This document shows, in pieces, positions 52,554 through 60,397 of a DNA stretch of 64,000 nucleotides. Origin of the DNA: Paenibacillus lignilyticus (GTDB taxonomy: Bacteria > Bacillota > Bacilli > Paenibacillales > Paenibacillaceae); contig NZ_JAGKSP010000001.1 in NCBI RefSeq assembly GCF_017942085.1, positions 1,162,765 to 1,226,764 of the forward strand. Reading direction: 5' to 3'. The notes beneath the pieces are model-generated. The model was given only the letters and a program-made list of their open reading frames with translations. It was not told where the DNA came from and did not search any database. Both the position numbers and the translations under genes were made by a program. Positions within the stretch are counted from its first letter, which is position 1, and each line of letters starts with the position of its first letter.

Positions 52554-54203
52554 TTAATAATTCCGGAACTCCACCTTCTGCACTTGCTCGTTATCATCCT
52601 TATCGAGCACGCGGATTTCGGCCTGCCAGCGCCCCGCGAACGGAACGAACGGTCCCTCTGCTTTATATGCAGCCTTCACATAGCCGTCAAAGGTAGTAAT
52701 TTCAGTATCCTCGAAAAGCTTGATCGGCACTTGAATCGGGCCAAGCTCCTTCTGATCCAACGCAAACAAGCGCATCGTTACGGATTTCGGGGCGCCTACC
52801 GCATCAGGCAGCCACACCTTCACAATAAACTGATTATCGCCCGGCTTATTCGGCGTAATCCGCAATGACAGATGCATGGTGTCGCCCATCTTGTGATAAA
52901 CAACCGGTTCATTCGCCGGCAGTGGGCTTATATAGGTAAAGAGTGCTGCCGATAGAATGATAAGAGCCATCAGCGCAGCATCTGCGCGAAGCAGCACGGT
53001 TGTCGGCAGATTGCCTCTGCGTACGCGCAGATGAAGAATGCCGCCGACGATGAGGACGAGCAGAACGAATCCGGTCTTGACCAGCAGAATCGTTCCCCAG
53101 GCCGTGTAGAACAAATAGTGAAGGGAAGGCAGGAACAGCAAGGTCATGCCAATTCCCGACAAGATGAGCAGTGCAAGCGACAGCAGCGCCGCACTGGAGA
53201 ACAACACGGCGAAACGCCCTGCTTCCTTGCGATCCGCCAGCCAAAGCAAACCAAGCAGGATCAATCCGCCTACCCAGATGGCTGCAGCAGCCAGATGGAC
53301 AAAATCAAACATGACCGATGCTGTTTTCGGAGCGAATACGGCTGCATGACCGCTCCAGCTCTCAATCGCAAGTATAAGCAGCGCCCAAATGGTCTTCAGA
53401 ACGGCAGGGAAACGGACGATAATAAATCCGAGAAGCACCAGCACGAGAAGCGCAATCCATTCCCGTCCAATGTTCGTCTGCAAGAAAAGCTTGCTATATT
53501 CATCCCTTGGATACCCGGTCAATATCTCGCGTGCGTGAACGAAAATATACACGAGAATACCAACCAAGAGTGTCCGCAAGGCAATCTGTTCCCATTTTCG
53601 CTGGAGGTCCGGAAGCAGTTTCCCGCGTCCTCGCGTTAGTAACGGCCACAGCATTAGACCTGCTGCCCAGAGCAATGACCCATAATAAACGATACGGGCA
53701 GCGTAAATAATAAATTGTCCTGTCGTCAGCTGGGTAGTCGCGCTGTGCCCTTCGTGACCGAGCTCTTTGTGGGGATCAAATGTGGCTGCATCTACGCCTT
53801 CCCGAGGATTTCCTACAATAAAGACGTAAGATCCGCTAACCGGATGGCCATCCTCGGAAATGACGGAATAAGACACGGTGTACACGCCTTCTCCGAGCGA
53901 AGGAAGCGGCAATATCAGCGAGCGATGGTCCTTGCTGGCTTGCGCGGTTACGCTCGTGACGGGTCGAGATTTGGAATCGAGTACTTCAATGGCTCCGACT
54001 TTAGCCTCGATGGATTCGTTAAAACTCAGCTCAACCGACTTCGGACTCTGTTCATATTTGACGTTAGCCTCCGGTTCGGATCGTTCAAGCTCAGCGTGCG
54101 CGGAAGCCATGCCCGGGATGCTGATCAGTGCCAGGCACATCCAGATGCACAGGACTAAGGCTTGTATTGCGGAATGGGATTTATATCGAATACGGCGGTT
54201 CAT
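52554..54203 (-). CDS. ycnJ: CopC-CopD fusion, copper uptake/resistance protein (YcnJ-like)
   Basis: A 549-residue fusion. The signal peptide ends at MASA, so the mature CopC domain begins with HAELERSEP, whose first His binds Cu(II); HPVSGSYVFIVG closes the domain. Residues about 160-440 form a CopD domain of eight membrane segments, and a C-terminal domain outside the membrane (about 450-549) follows. This is the layout of B. subtilis YcnJ, a copper importer. The AAAGGAGAGG sequence is unusually far (about 15-20 bases) from the ATG, so the start is slightly uncertain. It heads the operon with the kinase and regulator. Confidence 0.9.
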   Translation of the reverse strand: MNRRIRYKSHSAIQALVLCIWMCLALISIPGMASAHAELERSEPEANVKYEQSPKSVELSFNESIEAKVGAIEVLDSKSRPVTSVTAQASKDHRSLILPLPSLGEGVYTVSYSVISEDGHPVSGSYVFIVGNPREGVDAATFDPHKELGHEGHSATTQLTTGQFIIYAARIVYYGSLLWAAGLMLWPLLTRGRGKLLPDLQRKWEQIALRTLLVGILVYIFVHAREILTGYPRDEYSKLFLQTNIGREWIALLVLVLLGFIIVRFPAVLKTIWALLILAIESWSGHAAVFAPKTASVMFDFVHLAAAAIWVGGLILLGLLWLADRKEAGRFAVLFSSAALLSLALLILSGIGMTLLFLPSLHYLFYTAWGTILLVKTGFVLLVLIVGGILHLRVRRGNLPTTVLLRADAALMALIILSAALFTYISPLPANEPVVYHKMGDTMHLSLRITPNKPGDNQFIVKVWLPDAVGAPKSVTMRLFALDQKELGPIQVPIKLFEDTEITTFDGYVKAAYKAEGPFVPFAGRWQAEIRVLDKDDNEQVQKVEFRNY

Positions 54204-54546
54204 GGTGTCGTGTAGTCACGTCCTCTCCTTTAGATATGAACAATAAACTCAGAATAAGTGTACTAAAGCTGATGGGCGAACACCAACGAAAAATCCAAAC
54301 GTTGTTTGAACAACTTTACAAGGGTAAACACGGCTCCGCATATCCCTATTATTGTCACCACACGGTCCCTACAGTTAGTGCTATAATTAGTATCCGCAAT
54401 TCATATAGTACTCACTTTTTTATATTAGCTACGTTTATAGAACTAGCTGTCCCGATCGATAAAAAATGCCGCAGCTATACGTTTTCATGGGATTTTCACC
54501 CCTAAAAACAGTAGTAACGGTATGGCTGGATGTCGAATAGTATAAC
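54204..54546. other. Divergent intergenic region ycnJ / nrdA
   Basis: About 340 AT-rich bases. No gene is visible. GTTGT-TTGA-ACAAC at 54301-54314 is a short inverted repeat that could be an operator for the copper operon. The plus-strand promoter of nrdA begins at 54547. Confidence 0.4.
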
Positions 54547-54575
54547 TTGACAACCACTATATATTGGTGTAATTT
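54547..54575 (+). promoter_or_regulatory. Promoter of nrdAB
   Basis: TTGACA (54547-54552) and TAATTT (54570-54575) with a 17-base spacer. The spacer contains NrdR box 1. Confidence 0.75.
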
Positions 54576-54601
54576 AGGGAAGTACTAACAACATATTGTG
54601 T
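54554..54601 (+). promoter_or_regulatory. Pair of NrdR boxes
   Basis: Box 1 (54554-54569) has the full core CTATATATTG; box 2 (54586-54601) matches 13 of 16 consensus positions (TAACAACATATTGTGT). They start 32 bases apart, three helical turns, the usual NrdR spacing. NrdR with dATP represses ribonucleotide reductase genes by binding such pairs over the promoter. Confidence 0.75.
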
Positions 54602-54648
54602 ATTAGAGGTTGTCAGACGACATCCTTCGACAAGGAGTGGCTCTGCTC

Positions 54649-56874
54649 GTGGATATTATTAAGAGGAACGGTCAGAAAGAAGAATTAATCTTTTCAAAGC
54701 TTAAGAAGGTTATCGATTTCTCGTGTGTCGGCTATAACGACTGCGATCCGCTTGAGCTGGAAACTGCTTTACTTCCTTATTTCCGCAACAACATTACAAC
54801 TAAAGAAATTCAGCGTACACTCACACAGGTTGCGGTAGAAAAAACAAGCATCGAACAGCCGAACTGGCAGTACGTTGCAGCCAAACTTCTTGTGTACGAT
54901 CTTTATAAAGAATCTGCAATCAATCGCAAATACGGCTATTTCGGCTACGGAGACTTCTACTCTCTGATTACGTATTTGACAGACAAAGGGCTTTACGGGA
55001 GCTACATACTAGAGTACTACACCCGTGATGAAATCCGTGAGCTCGGCAATTACATCGTGCCTGAACGCGACTACTTGTTCAACTACATCGGTCTCAAAAC
55101 GCTTGCGGACCGCTACTTGATCAAGAGCTTCAGCGGAGACGTGCTTGAGCTTCCGCAAGAATTGTTCATGGGCGTGGCGATGCATCTGGCTATGAAAGAA
55201 GATGACAAGCTCGCTTGGGCACGCAAGTTCTACGATGTGCTTAGCCGTCTTCAAATGACGGTTGCAACGCCTACTCTTGCAAATGCACGCAAACCGTTCC
55301 ACCAGCTTTCCAGCTGCTTCATCGATACAGTGCCGGATAACCTGTGGGGCATTTACAATGTAGATTCCAGCTTCGCGCAAGTGTCCAAATTCGGCGGCGG
55401 CATGGGCATCTACATCGGTAAAGTGCGCAGCCGCGGCTCCAACATCCGCGGATACAAAGGCGTTGCCGGCGGCGTAGTCCCTTGGATCAAGAACTACAAC
55501 AACACGGCGGTTGCCGTTGACCAGCTCGGCGTTCGTTCCGGTGCAGTCGCGGTTTACCTCGACGTATGGCATAAAGATATTTTCGACTTCCTTAATCTTA
55601 AAACAAACAACGGCGATGACCGGATGAAAGCACATGACATCTTCCCAGGTGTCTGTATTCCTGACTTGTTCATGCGCAAAGTGCAAGAGCGTGACTCCTG
55701 GTTCCTATTCGATCCTCACGAAGTACGCAGCTACATGGGCTGGGCGCTCGAGGATTCATGGGGCGATGAGTGGGAGCGTCGTTATGAAGAGTGCGTGAAT
55801 AACCCTGCGCTTTCCCGTGACGAAGTACCGGCTATCGACATCATGAAGAAGATTCTTGCAAGCTCCTTCGAGACAGGCACACCTTTCGTGTTCTACCGCG
55901 ATACGGTAAACCGCGCGAACCCGAATAAACATAAAGGCATCATTTATTGTTCTAACCTTTGTACGGAAATTTGCCAGAACATGAGCCCGACTGAATACAT
56001 CACGACAACTCATGAAGACGGCGTGATTACAACGCAAGTGAAAAGCGGCGACTATGTCGTGTGTAACCTCTCTTCCCTTAACCTTGGCCGTTCCAGAACG
56101 AAAGAGGAAATCGAAGAGGTTGTCACTTGCCAAATGCGGATGATGGATAACGTTATCGACCTGAACCATTACCCGATCCCGCAAGCGGAAATCACGAATC
56201 AGAAGTACCGTGCGGTCGGCCTTGGCACGAGCGGTTATCACCAATGGCTTGCTCTGAACGGCATTGCATGGGAATCCGAAGAGCATTTGGATCGTGCTGA
56301 CGAGCTGTATGAGTGGATCAACTACTGTGCAGTCAAAGCTTCGATGGAAATCGCCAAAGAAAAAGGCGCTTACCGCGTATTTGAAGGCAGTGAATGGCAG
56401 ACGGGAGAATTTTTCGATTCCCGCGGTTATGATGCGCCGCACTGGCAGAAACTGAAGAAGGATGTAGCCGAACACGGCGTCCGTAACGCATGGATGTTCG
56501 CAATTGCGCCTACAGCCTCCACTTCCTTGATCGCCGGTTCCACTGCAGGTATTGACCCGATCTTCAACAAATTCTTCGTCGAAGAGAAGAAGAATGCGGT
56601 CATCCCGCAAACGGCGCCTAACCTGAACGAAGAAACGTTCTGGTTCTACAAAGAAGCGCATCACATCGATCAACACTGGAGCATCCGCGCAGCGGGCCGC
56701 CGTCAGCGCCATATCGATCAAGCGCAATCGTTTAACCTGTATATCACGCCGGATTACACGGCGAAGGAATTTATGGATCTGTACATGGCAGCTTGGGAGA
56801 ACGGCCTCAAAACCGTTTACTATTGCCGCAACAAGAGCCTTGAAGTTGAAGATTGCGTAAGCTGCAGCGCTTAA
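54649..56874 (+). CDS. nrdA: Class Ia ribonucleotide reductase, large subunit
   Basis: A 741-residue catalytic subunit reducing ribonucleotides to deoxyribonucleotides. An ATP-cone (residues 1-90, IIKRNGQKEELIFSKLKKVI) gives dATP feedback. The radical cysteine is Cys438 within NLCTE (Asn436, Glu440), the redox pair Cys223 and Cys472, and a C-terminal CVSC pair takes electrons from thioredoxin-like partners. The frame is open from a TTG at 54610, but AAGGAG before the GTG at 54649 and the standard N-terminus favour the latter. It is cotranscribed with nrdB under NrdR control. No nrdI or nrdH accompanies it, arguing for class Ia rather than Ib. Confidence 0.93.
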   Translation: MDIIKRNGQKEELIFSKLKKVIDFSCVGYNDCDPLELETALLPYFRNNITTKEIQRTLTQVAVEKTSIEQPNWQYVAAKLLVYDLYKESAINRKYGYFGYGDFYSLITYLTDKGLYGSYILEYYTRDEIRELGNYIVPERDYLFNYIGLKTLADRYLIKSFSGDVLELPQELFMGVAMHLAMKEDDKLAWARKFYDVLSRLQMTVATPTLANARKPFHQLSSCFIDTVPDNLWGIYNVDSSFAQVSKFGGGMGIYIGKVRSRGSNIRGYKGVAGGVVPWIKNYNNTAVAVDQLGVRSGAVAVYLDVWHKDIFDFLNLKTNNGDDRMKAHDIFPGVCIPDLFMRKVQERDSWFLFDPHEVRSYMGWALEDSWGDEWERRYEECVNNPALSRDEVPAIDIMKKILASSFETGTPFVFYRDTVNRANPNKHKGIIYCSNLCTEICQNMSPTEYITTTHEDGVITTQVKSGDYVVCNLSSLNLGRSRTKEEIEEVVTCQMRMMDNVIDLNHYPIPQAEITNQKYRAVGLGTSGYHQWLALNGIAWESEEHLDRADELYEWINYCAVKASMEIAKEKGAYRVFEGSEWQTGEFFDSRGYDAPHWQKLKKDVAEHGVRNAWMFAIAPTASTSLIAGSTAGIDPIFNKFFVEEKKNAVIPQTAPNLNEETFWFYKEAHHIDQHWSIRAAGRRQRHIDQAQSFNLYITPDYTAKEFMDLYMAAWENGLKTVYYCRNKSLEVEDCVSCSA

Positions 56875-57019
56875 GAAGCCGTTGAATGATGGTGGCCCGC
56901 AGGGTCGGAAGAAGTCGGCAATCGCTGTTTTCGACTCGACCTCCGGGCTTCCATTCTCGGCAGTTCTTAACACGATTGCAGCTTATTTTAGGAAAGTACA
57001 GAAGGAGGCAGCCCATTTA

Positions 57020-58057
57020 ATGGATCTGCAAAAGAAAAAATTATTTAACGAAGAAGGCGATCGCGATTGGGGCATGCGTCGCATGATTGGCGGAAATACG
57101 ACCAATCTGATTGAGCTTAACAATGTGAAATATGACTGGGCAACGAAGATGTACCGTACGATGATGAATAACTTCTGGATTCCGGAAGAGATTCCGCTTG
57201 CTCAGGATGCCAAAGATTACAGAAACCTGTCGCTCTCCGAGCGTAACAGCTACGATAAAATTATCAGCTTCCTCATCTTCTTGGATTCGCTTCAAACGGC
57301 AAACCTGCCGAACGTAAACGAATATATTACGGCGCCTGAGGTAAACCTGTGCCTAACGGTTCATACTTTCCAGGAAGCCGTTCACAGCCAATCTTATTCC
57401 TATATTCTAGACAGCGTGGTTTCTCCGGAAGTACGCGATCAAATTTATAACCTGTGGCGCGAGGACAAGAACCTCTTGAAACGGAATCGGTTCATCACCG
57501 ACCTGTACGAGAACTTCATTGCTAATCCGTCATCGCAGAATCTAATCAAAACGATTATGGCGAATTATATCCTAGAAGGTATCTACTTCTACAGCGGATT
57601 CAGCTTCTTCTATGCGCTTGGCCGACAAGGCAAAATGCTCGGTACCGTTTCTGAGATCAAATATATTCAGCGCGATGAATTGACTCACTTAGCGTTGTTC
57701 CAAGGTATTTTCCGTGAAGTTCGCAAAGAAAATCCGGAGCTGTTTACGCCGGTTCTGATCGAAGAGCTTCGCCAAATGATGCGCACAGCTGTTGAGCATG
57801 AAATCGAATGGGGTCAATACATTACGAACAACACCATTCCGGGCCTCACGGATGAAATCATCGAGAAGTACATCAAGTTCCTCTCCAATGAACGTCTGCG
57901 CAAGCTGAATCTCGATATTCTGTATCCGGAAATCGTCGAGCATCCAATGAAATGGGTGGAAAGCTTCAGCAATATGAACGGGATGAAAACCGATTTCTTC
58001 GAGCAGAAAGTAACCAACTACAGCAAATCGTCCAACCTAAACTGGGGCGATCTGTAA
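57020..58057 (+). CDS. nrdB: Class Ia ribonucleotide reductase, small subunit
   Basis: A 345-residue radical-generating subunit. The di-metal ligands Asp89, Glu119, His122, Glu186, Glu220 and His223 are present, and Tyr126 (HSQSY) occupies the position of the stable tyrosyl radical. The C-terminal tail ends YSKSSNLNWGDL, the peptide that docks on the large subunit. AAGGAGG 11 bases before the ATG at 57020 fixes the start; the frame open from 56882 is not used. It follows nrdA by 145 bases and ends at a strong terminator. Confidence 0.95.
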   Translation: MDLQKKKLFNEEGDRDWGMRRMIGGNTTNLIELNNVKYDWATKMYRTMMNNFWIPEEIPLAQDAKDYRNLSLSERNSYDKIISFLIFLDSLQTANLPNVNEYITAPEVNLCLTVHTFQEAVHSQSYSYILDSVVSPEVRDQIYNLWREDKNLLKRNRFITDLYENFIANPSSQNLIKTIMANYILEGIYFYSGFSFFYALGRQGKMLGTVSEIKYIQRDELTHLALFQGIFREVRKENPELFTPVLIEELRQMMRTAVEHEIEWGQYITNNTIPGLTDEIIEKYIKFLSNERLRKLNLDILYPEIVEHPMKWVESFSNMNGMKTDFFEQKVTNYSKSSNLNWGDL

Positions 58058-58071
58058 GTTTAATATCAAGG

Positions 58072-58113
58072 AAGCTCAAGCCCTCTCCACTCGTGAGGCT
58101 TGGGCTTTTTTTT
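58072..58113 (+). terminator. Terminator of nrdAB
   Basis: AAGCTCAAGCC (58072-58082) and GGCTTGGGCTT (58097-58107) form an 11-base stem with one mismatch, followed by eight T residues. Confidence 0.92.
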
Positions 58114-58127
58114 CATGTGAGGTGCAG

Positions 58128-58156
58128 TTCAGGATATGGCCGAGTCATGATACAAT
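58128..58156 (+). promoter_or_regulatory. Promoter of the AraC-type gene
   Basis: TTCAGG (58128-58133) and TACAAT (58151-58156), 17 bases apart, about 40 bases before the start codon. The -35 box is weak. Confidence 0.45.
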
Positions 58157-58196
58157 AGGGATAAGGGCAGGACATGCAGCGGGGAGTGAATCGAGG

Positions 58197-59069
58197 TTGG
58201 ATGCAGCCATACAGCAGCTAATGAGCGAGTTACAGCCATTCATCCGCGTAGGACATCACTATCAGTTCCCCTATGAGCGCAACGAGTTCGAGTACGGCCG
58301 CTTCGGATACTGTTATGCCTTTCATCTCGTGGATGGAGGCAGAGGCAGGATTACGATTGACGGGCAATCCTACCCGCTGAAGAAAGGCGATCTGATCTAT
58401 TTGCCGCCGCAGCTGATGCATTCCTTCTACACCGATGATGAGCATCAATTAGCAACTTATAATCTGTATTTTGAGCTTTGGAATGAGAAGCCGCGATCAA
58501 CCGAGCATCACTTGTATTGGCATCCGGCTGATCTATTGCCGGAGCTGGTGACAACCGTGCGAGAGAACATCGTACTGGATACATTGCCGCATCTCTATCC
58601 TTTGCAGCATCATACGATCTTGATGGATGTGTTCGCCCATATTGTGAAGCAGCATCAACAGCAGCGCGAATACGGGCATCAGATCGCACATAGTCTGCTC
58701 AAAGCGTTTATGCTGGAGTTCATCCAGATTGCCGGCGAGAGCTGGCACAGCGACTACCGAATGAAAGCGATTATGCACCGTATCGACAAAGAGGCGCATG
58801 CAGGATCGAATTATACGAGCTGGCTGGCACAAAGCGGGCTTCAGAAGACGAGATTCCACTCGCTCTTCAAGCAAACCGCCGGCATCTCTCCGAAAGCCTA
58901 TTGGAGCCGTGCTGTCATGAAGCAAGCAGCAGCCGCACTTTGGGAGAGCAATCGCTCCATTACGGCAATTGCTTCGGATTTAGGCTATGCCTCCATTCAT
59001 CATTTCACGAAACAATTTACCGCCTACTATGGCGTGTCACCTTCACAATATCGCAAACGCAAAGAGTAA
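58197..59069 (+). CDS. AraC-family transcriptional regulator
   Basis: A 290-residue regulator. The N-terminal half is a cupin sensor (GRITIDGQSYPLKKGDLIYL, then PPQLMHSF). The C-terminal pair of helix-turn-helix motifs (WLAQSGLQKTRFHSLFKQTA; ITAIASDLGYASIHHFTKQF, then YYGVSPSQYRK) binds DNA. Such regulators in Paenibacillus usually control sugar-use genes, but none is adjacent, so the target is unknown. The start is TTG at 58197, seven bases after GGGGAGTGA; the longer frame from 58122 overlaps the promoter. A hairpin follows the stop. Confidence 0.9.
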   Translation: MDAAIQQLMSELQPFIRVGHHYQFPYERNEFEYGRFGYCYAFHLVDGGRGRITIDGQSYPLKKGDLIYLPPQLMHSFYTDDEHQLATYNLYFELWNEKPRSTEHHLYWHPADLLPELVTTVRENIVLDTLPHLYPLQHHTILMDVFAHIVKQHQQQREYGHQIAHSLLKAFMLEFIQIAGESWHSDYRMKAIMHRIDKEAHAGSNYTSWLAQSGLQKTRFHSLFKQTAGISPKAYWSRAVMKQAAAALWESNRSITAIASDLGYASIHHFTKQFTAYYGVSPSQYRKRKE

Positions 59070-59110
59070 GGTAAGTAGGGGAATACTGCCGGCACCTATG
59101 TCTACGACCT

Positions 59111-59134
59111 AAGTCCAGTTCCGGCACTGGACTT
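59111..59134 (+). terminator. Hairpin after the AraC-type gene
   Basis: AAGTCCAG (59111-59118) and CTGGACTT (59127-59134) form a perfect stem. Only a short GC-rich sequence follows, so it is a weak terminator. Confidence 0.5.
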
Positions 59135-59209
59135 GCGCCCGTTCTCGAATAGCCGTGCTTCCCAGTAAACTAAAACAAGTTCATTCCGTGGAAATGGGGG
59201 AAACCGAAT

Positions 59210-59944
59210 ATGTCCACACCCGTTTATGTCATCAATGCAGCAATGGCTGTTCTCTTACTTTTGCTGTCTCTTTTTGCGGGGCTTACAACAGGGAGCATGG
59301 CCTTCCGGCGTACGACGCACAGTCTAAGACGTACTGCCATCCTAACGCTAGCCCTGCTTTGCTCCATGACACTTCTGGCCTTAGCCAAAATGATCATGCT
59401 GATTGCGACGTATTCCTACCGCAACTGGTTTGTGCTCGATAATGCTCTGATGTTCTTCGCGCTCATTATGCTTCCAACTGCAGCCATCGCCTTCTATTCC
59501 GTCTCCAGGCTGCTTAATCTGGCTCGACTTACCGTGAAGCACCCGAATGATGTCGTGAGCCGTACAAAGCGTCGTGCGGCGTCTGAAGTCGCACTGGTCG
59601 TCCCGATTCAAGTATTGGTCATCGAAGCGTTCCTGTATGCGTCCATTAACGTATTTCCGCTCGGCATGGCTTACCGGAAGCAGATGATTACCGTTGGCCT
59701 CATTATCCTTGCTGCTCCGTTACTGCTCATCTGGCGCCAATCCATTCGACGCAGACGGATCCACCGCGATGACGGGACGGCTGTCATTCACAAAATAAAA
59801 CGCGTGATCGTTTTTACAATGGCTTGCTTGGTGCTCGCCTTCGGTATTATCCATACGTTTAACAACGCAAAAACGCTCAGCAGGACGACTGAGCGTAATT
59901 TATCCTTACGTATATCGATGTCAATTCCCGCAACGAACGAGTAA
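59210..59944 (+). CDS. Multi-span membrane protein of unknown function
   Basis: A 244-residue protein with about six hydrophobic segments (INAAMAVLLLLLSLFAGLTT; TAILTLALLCSMTLLALAKM; ALMFFALIMLPTAAIAFYSV; VALVVPIQVLVIEAFLYASI; MITVGLIILAAPLLLIW; VIVFTMACLVLAFGIIHTF) and basic loops (RRRRIHRDD). The ribosome binding site is GGGGGA eight to ten bases ahead. It is a single gene converging on the gamma-glutamylcyclotransferase-like gene. I do not recognise a family. Confidence 0.65.
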   Translation: MSTPVYVINAAMAVLLLLLSLFAGLTTGSMAFRRTTHSLRRTAILTLALLCSMTLLALAKMIMLIATYSYRNWFVLDNALMFFALIMLPTAAIAFYSVSRLLNLARLTVKHPNDVVSRTKRRAASEVALVVPIQVLVIEAFLYASINVFPLGMAYRKQMITVGLIILAAPLLLIWRQSIRRRRIHRDDGTAVIHKIKRVIVFTMACLVLAFGIIHTFNNAKTLSRTTERNLSLRISMSIPATNE

Positions 59945-59957
59945 TCGCATCTGTTGG

Positions 59958-60365
59958 TCAGCCCCGCTTGCGGGCGTAGAAGTCAGGCCAATAGTCTTCC
60001 GCGATTGGCGGGCAGCCTCTCGGCGTATCCCATACATAAACCCACCCGCTTTGCTCCGGCTGATGCATGTCGGTTACCCAGACCCGATCGTAATCGTTCT
60101 CCTCTTCGATCCCTGCGAACTGCTCCAGTTCATCCATACGTTTCAAGCCTTGCTCATTCACGACAATCCACATTCCCCGAACACTGGCACCACTTGTGAA
60201 AGCTGCGGCATCCCGCAGCATTGCCGGGTAAGGTCCGTAATCAACCAGCCTGCCTTGAATGACGCCCGGCACAGCAGATTGAATAAATCCGGCACATACC
60301 TGATGATTGCTATGGCCCGGCAAGAGCGAGCCATAGATAAAAACCGTTGCAAGCCGTTGCTGCAT
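59958..60365 (-). CDS. Gamma-glutamylcyclotransferase-like (AIG2/YtfP) protein
   Basis: A 135-residue protein of the GGCT-like fold. VFIYGSLLPGHSNH near the N-terminus is the YGSL substrate loop, and RMDELEQFAG supplies the catalytic-type glutamate. Such proteins cyclise gamma-glutamyl amines or peptides to 5-oxoproline, though many members are untested. Interestingly, 5-oxoprolinase genes (pxpA, pxpC) lie 2.3 kb away on the same strand. AAGAGGAG nine bases before the ATG is clear. It probably acts in the cytoplasm. Confidence 0.82.
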   Translation of the reverse strand: MQQRLATVFIYGSLLPGHSNHQVCAGFIQSAVPGVIQGRLVDYGPYPAMLRDAAAFTSGASVRGMWIVVNEQGLKRMDELEQFAGIEEENDYDRVWVTDMHQPEQSGWVYVWDTPRGCPPIAEDYWPDFYARKRG

Positions 60366-60397
60366 AGGTGAACACTCCTCTTAAGCTTCTTAAGAGC

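Noticed and set aside
55756..56973. 405-codon minus-strand frame opposite nrdA
   Set aside because: It lies wholly antisense to the conserved nrdA gene, encodes no recognisable domain and has no suitable ribosome binding site.
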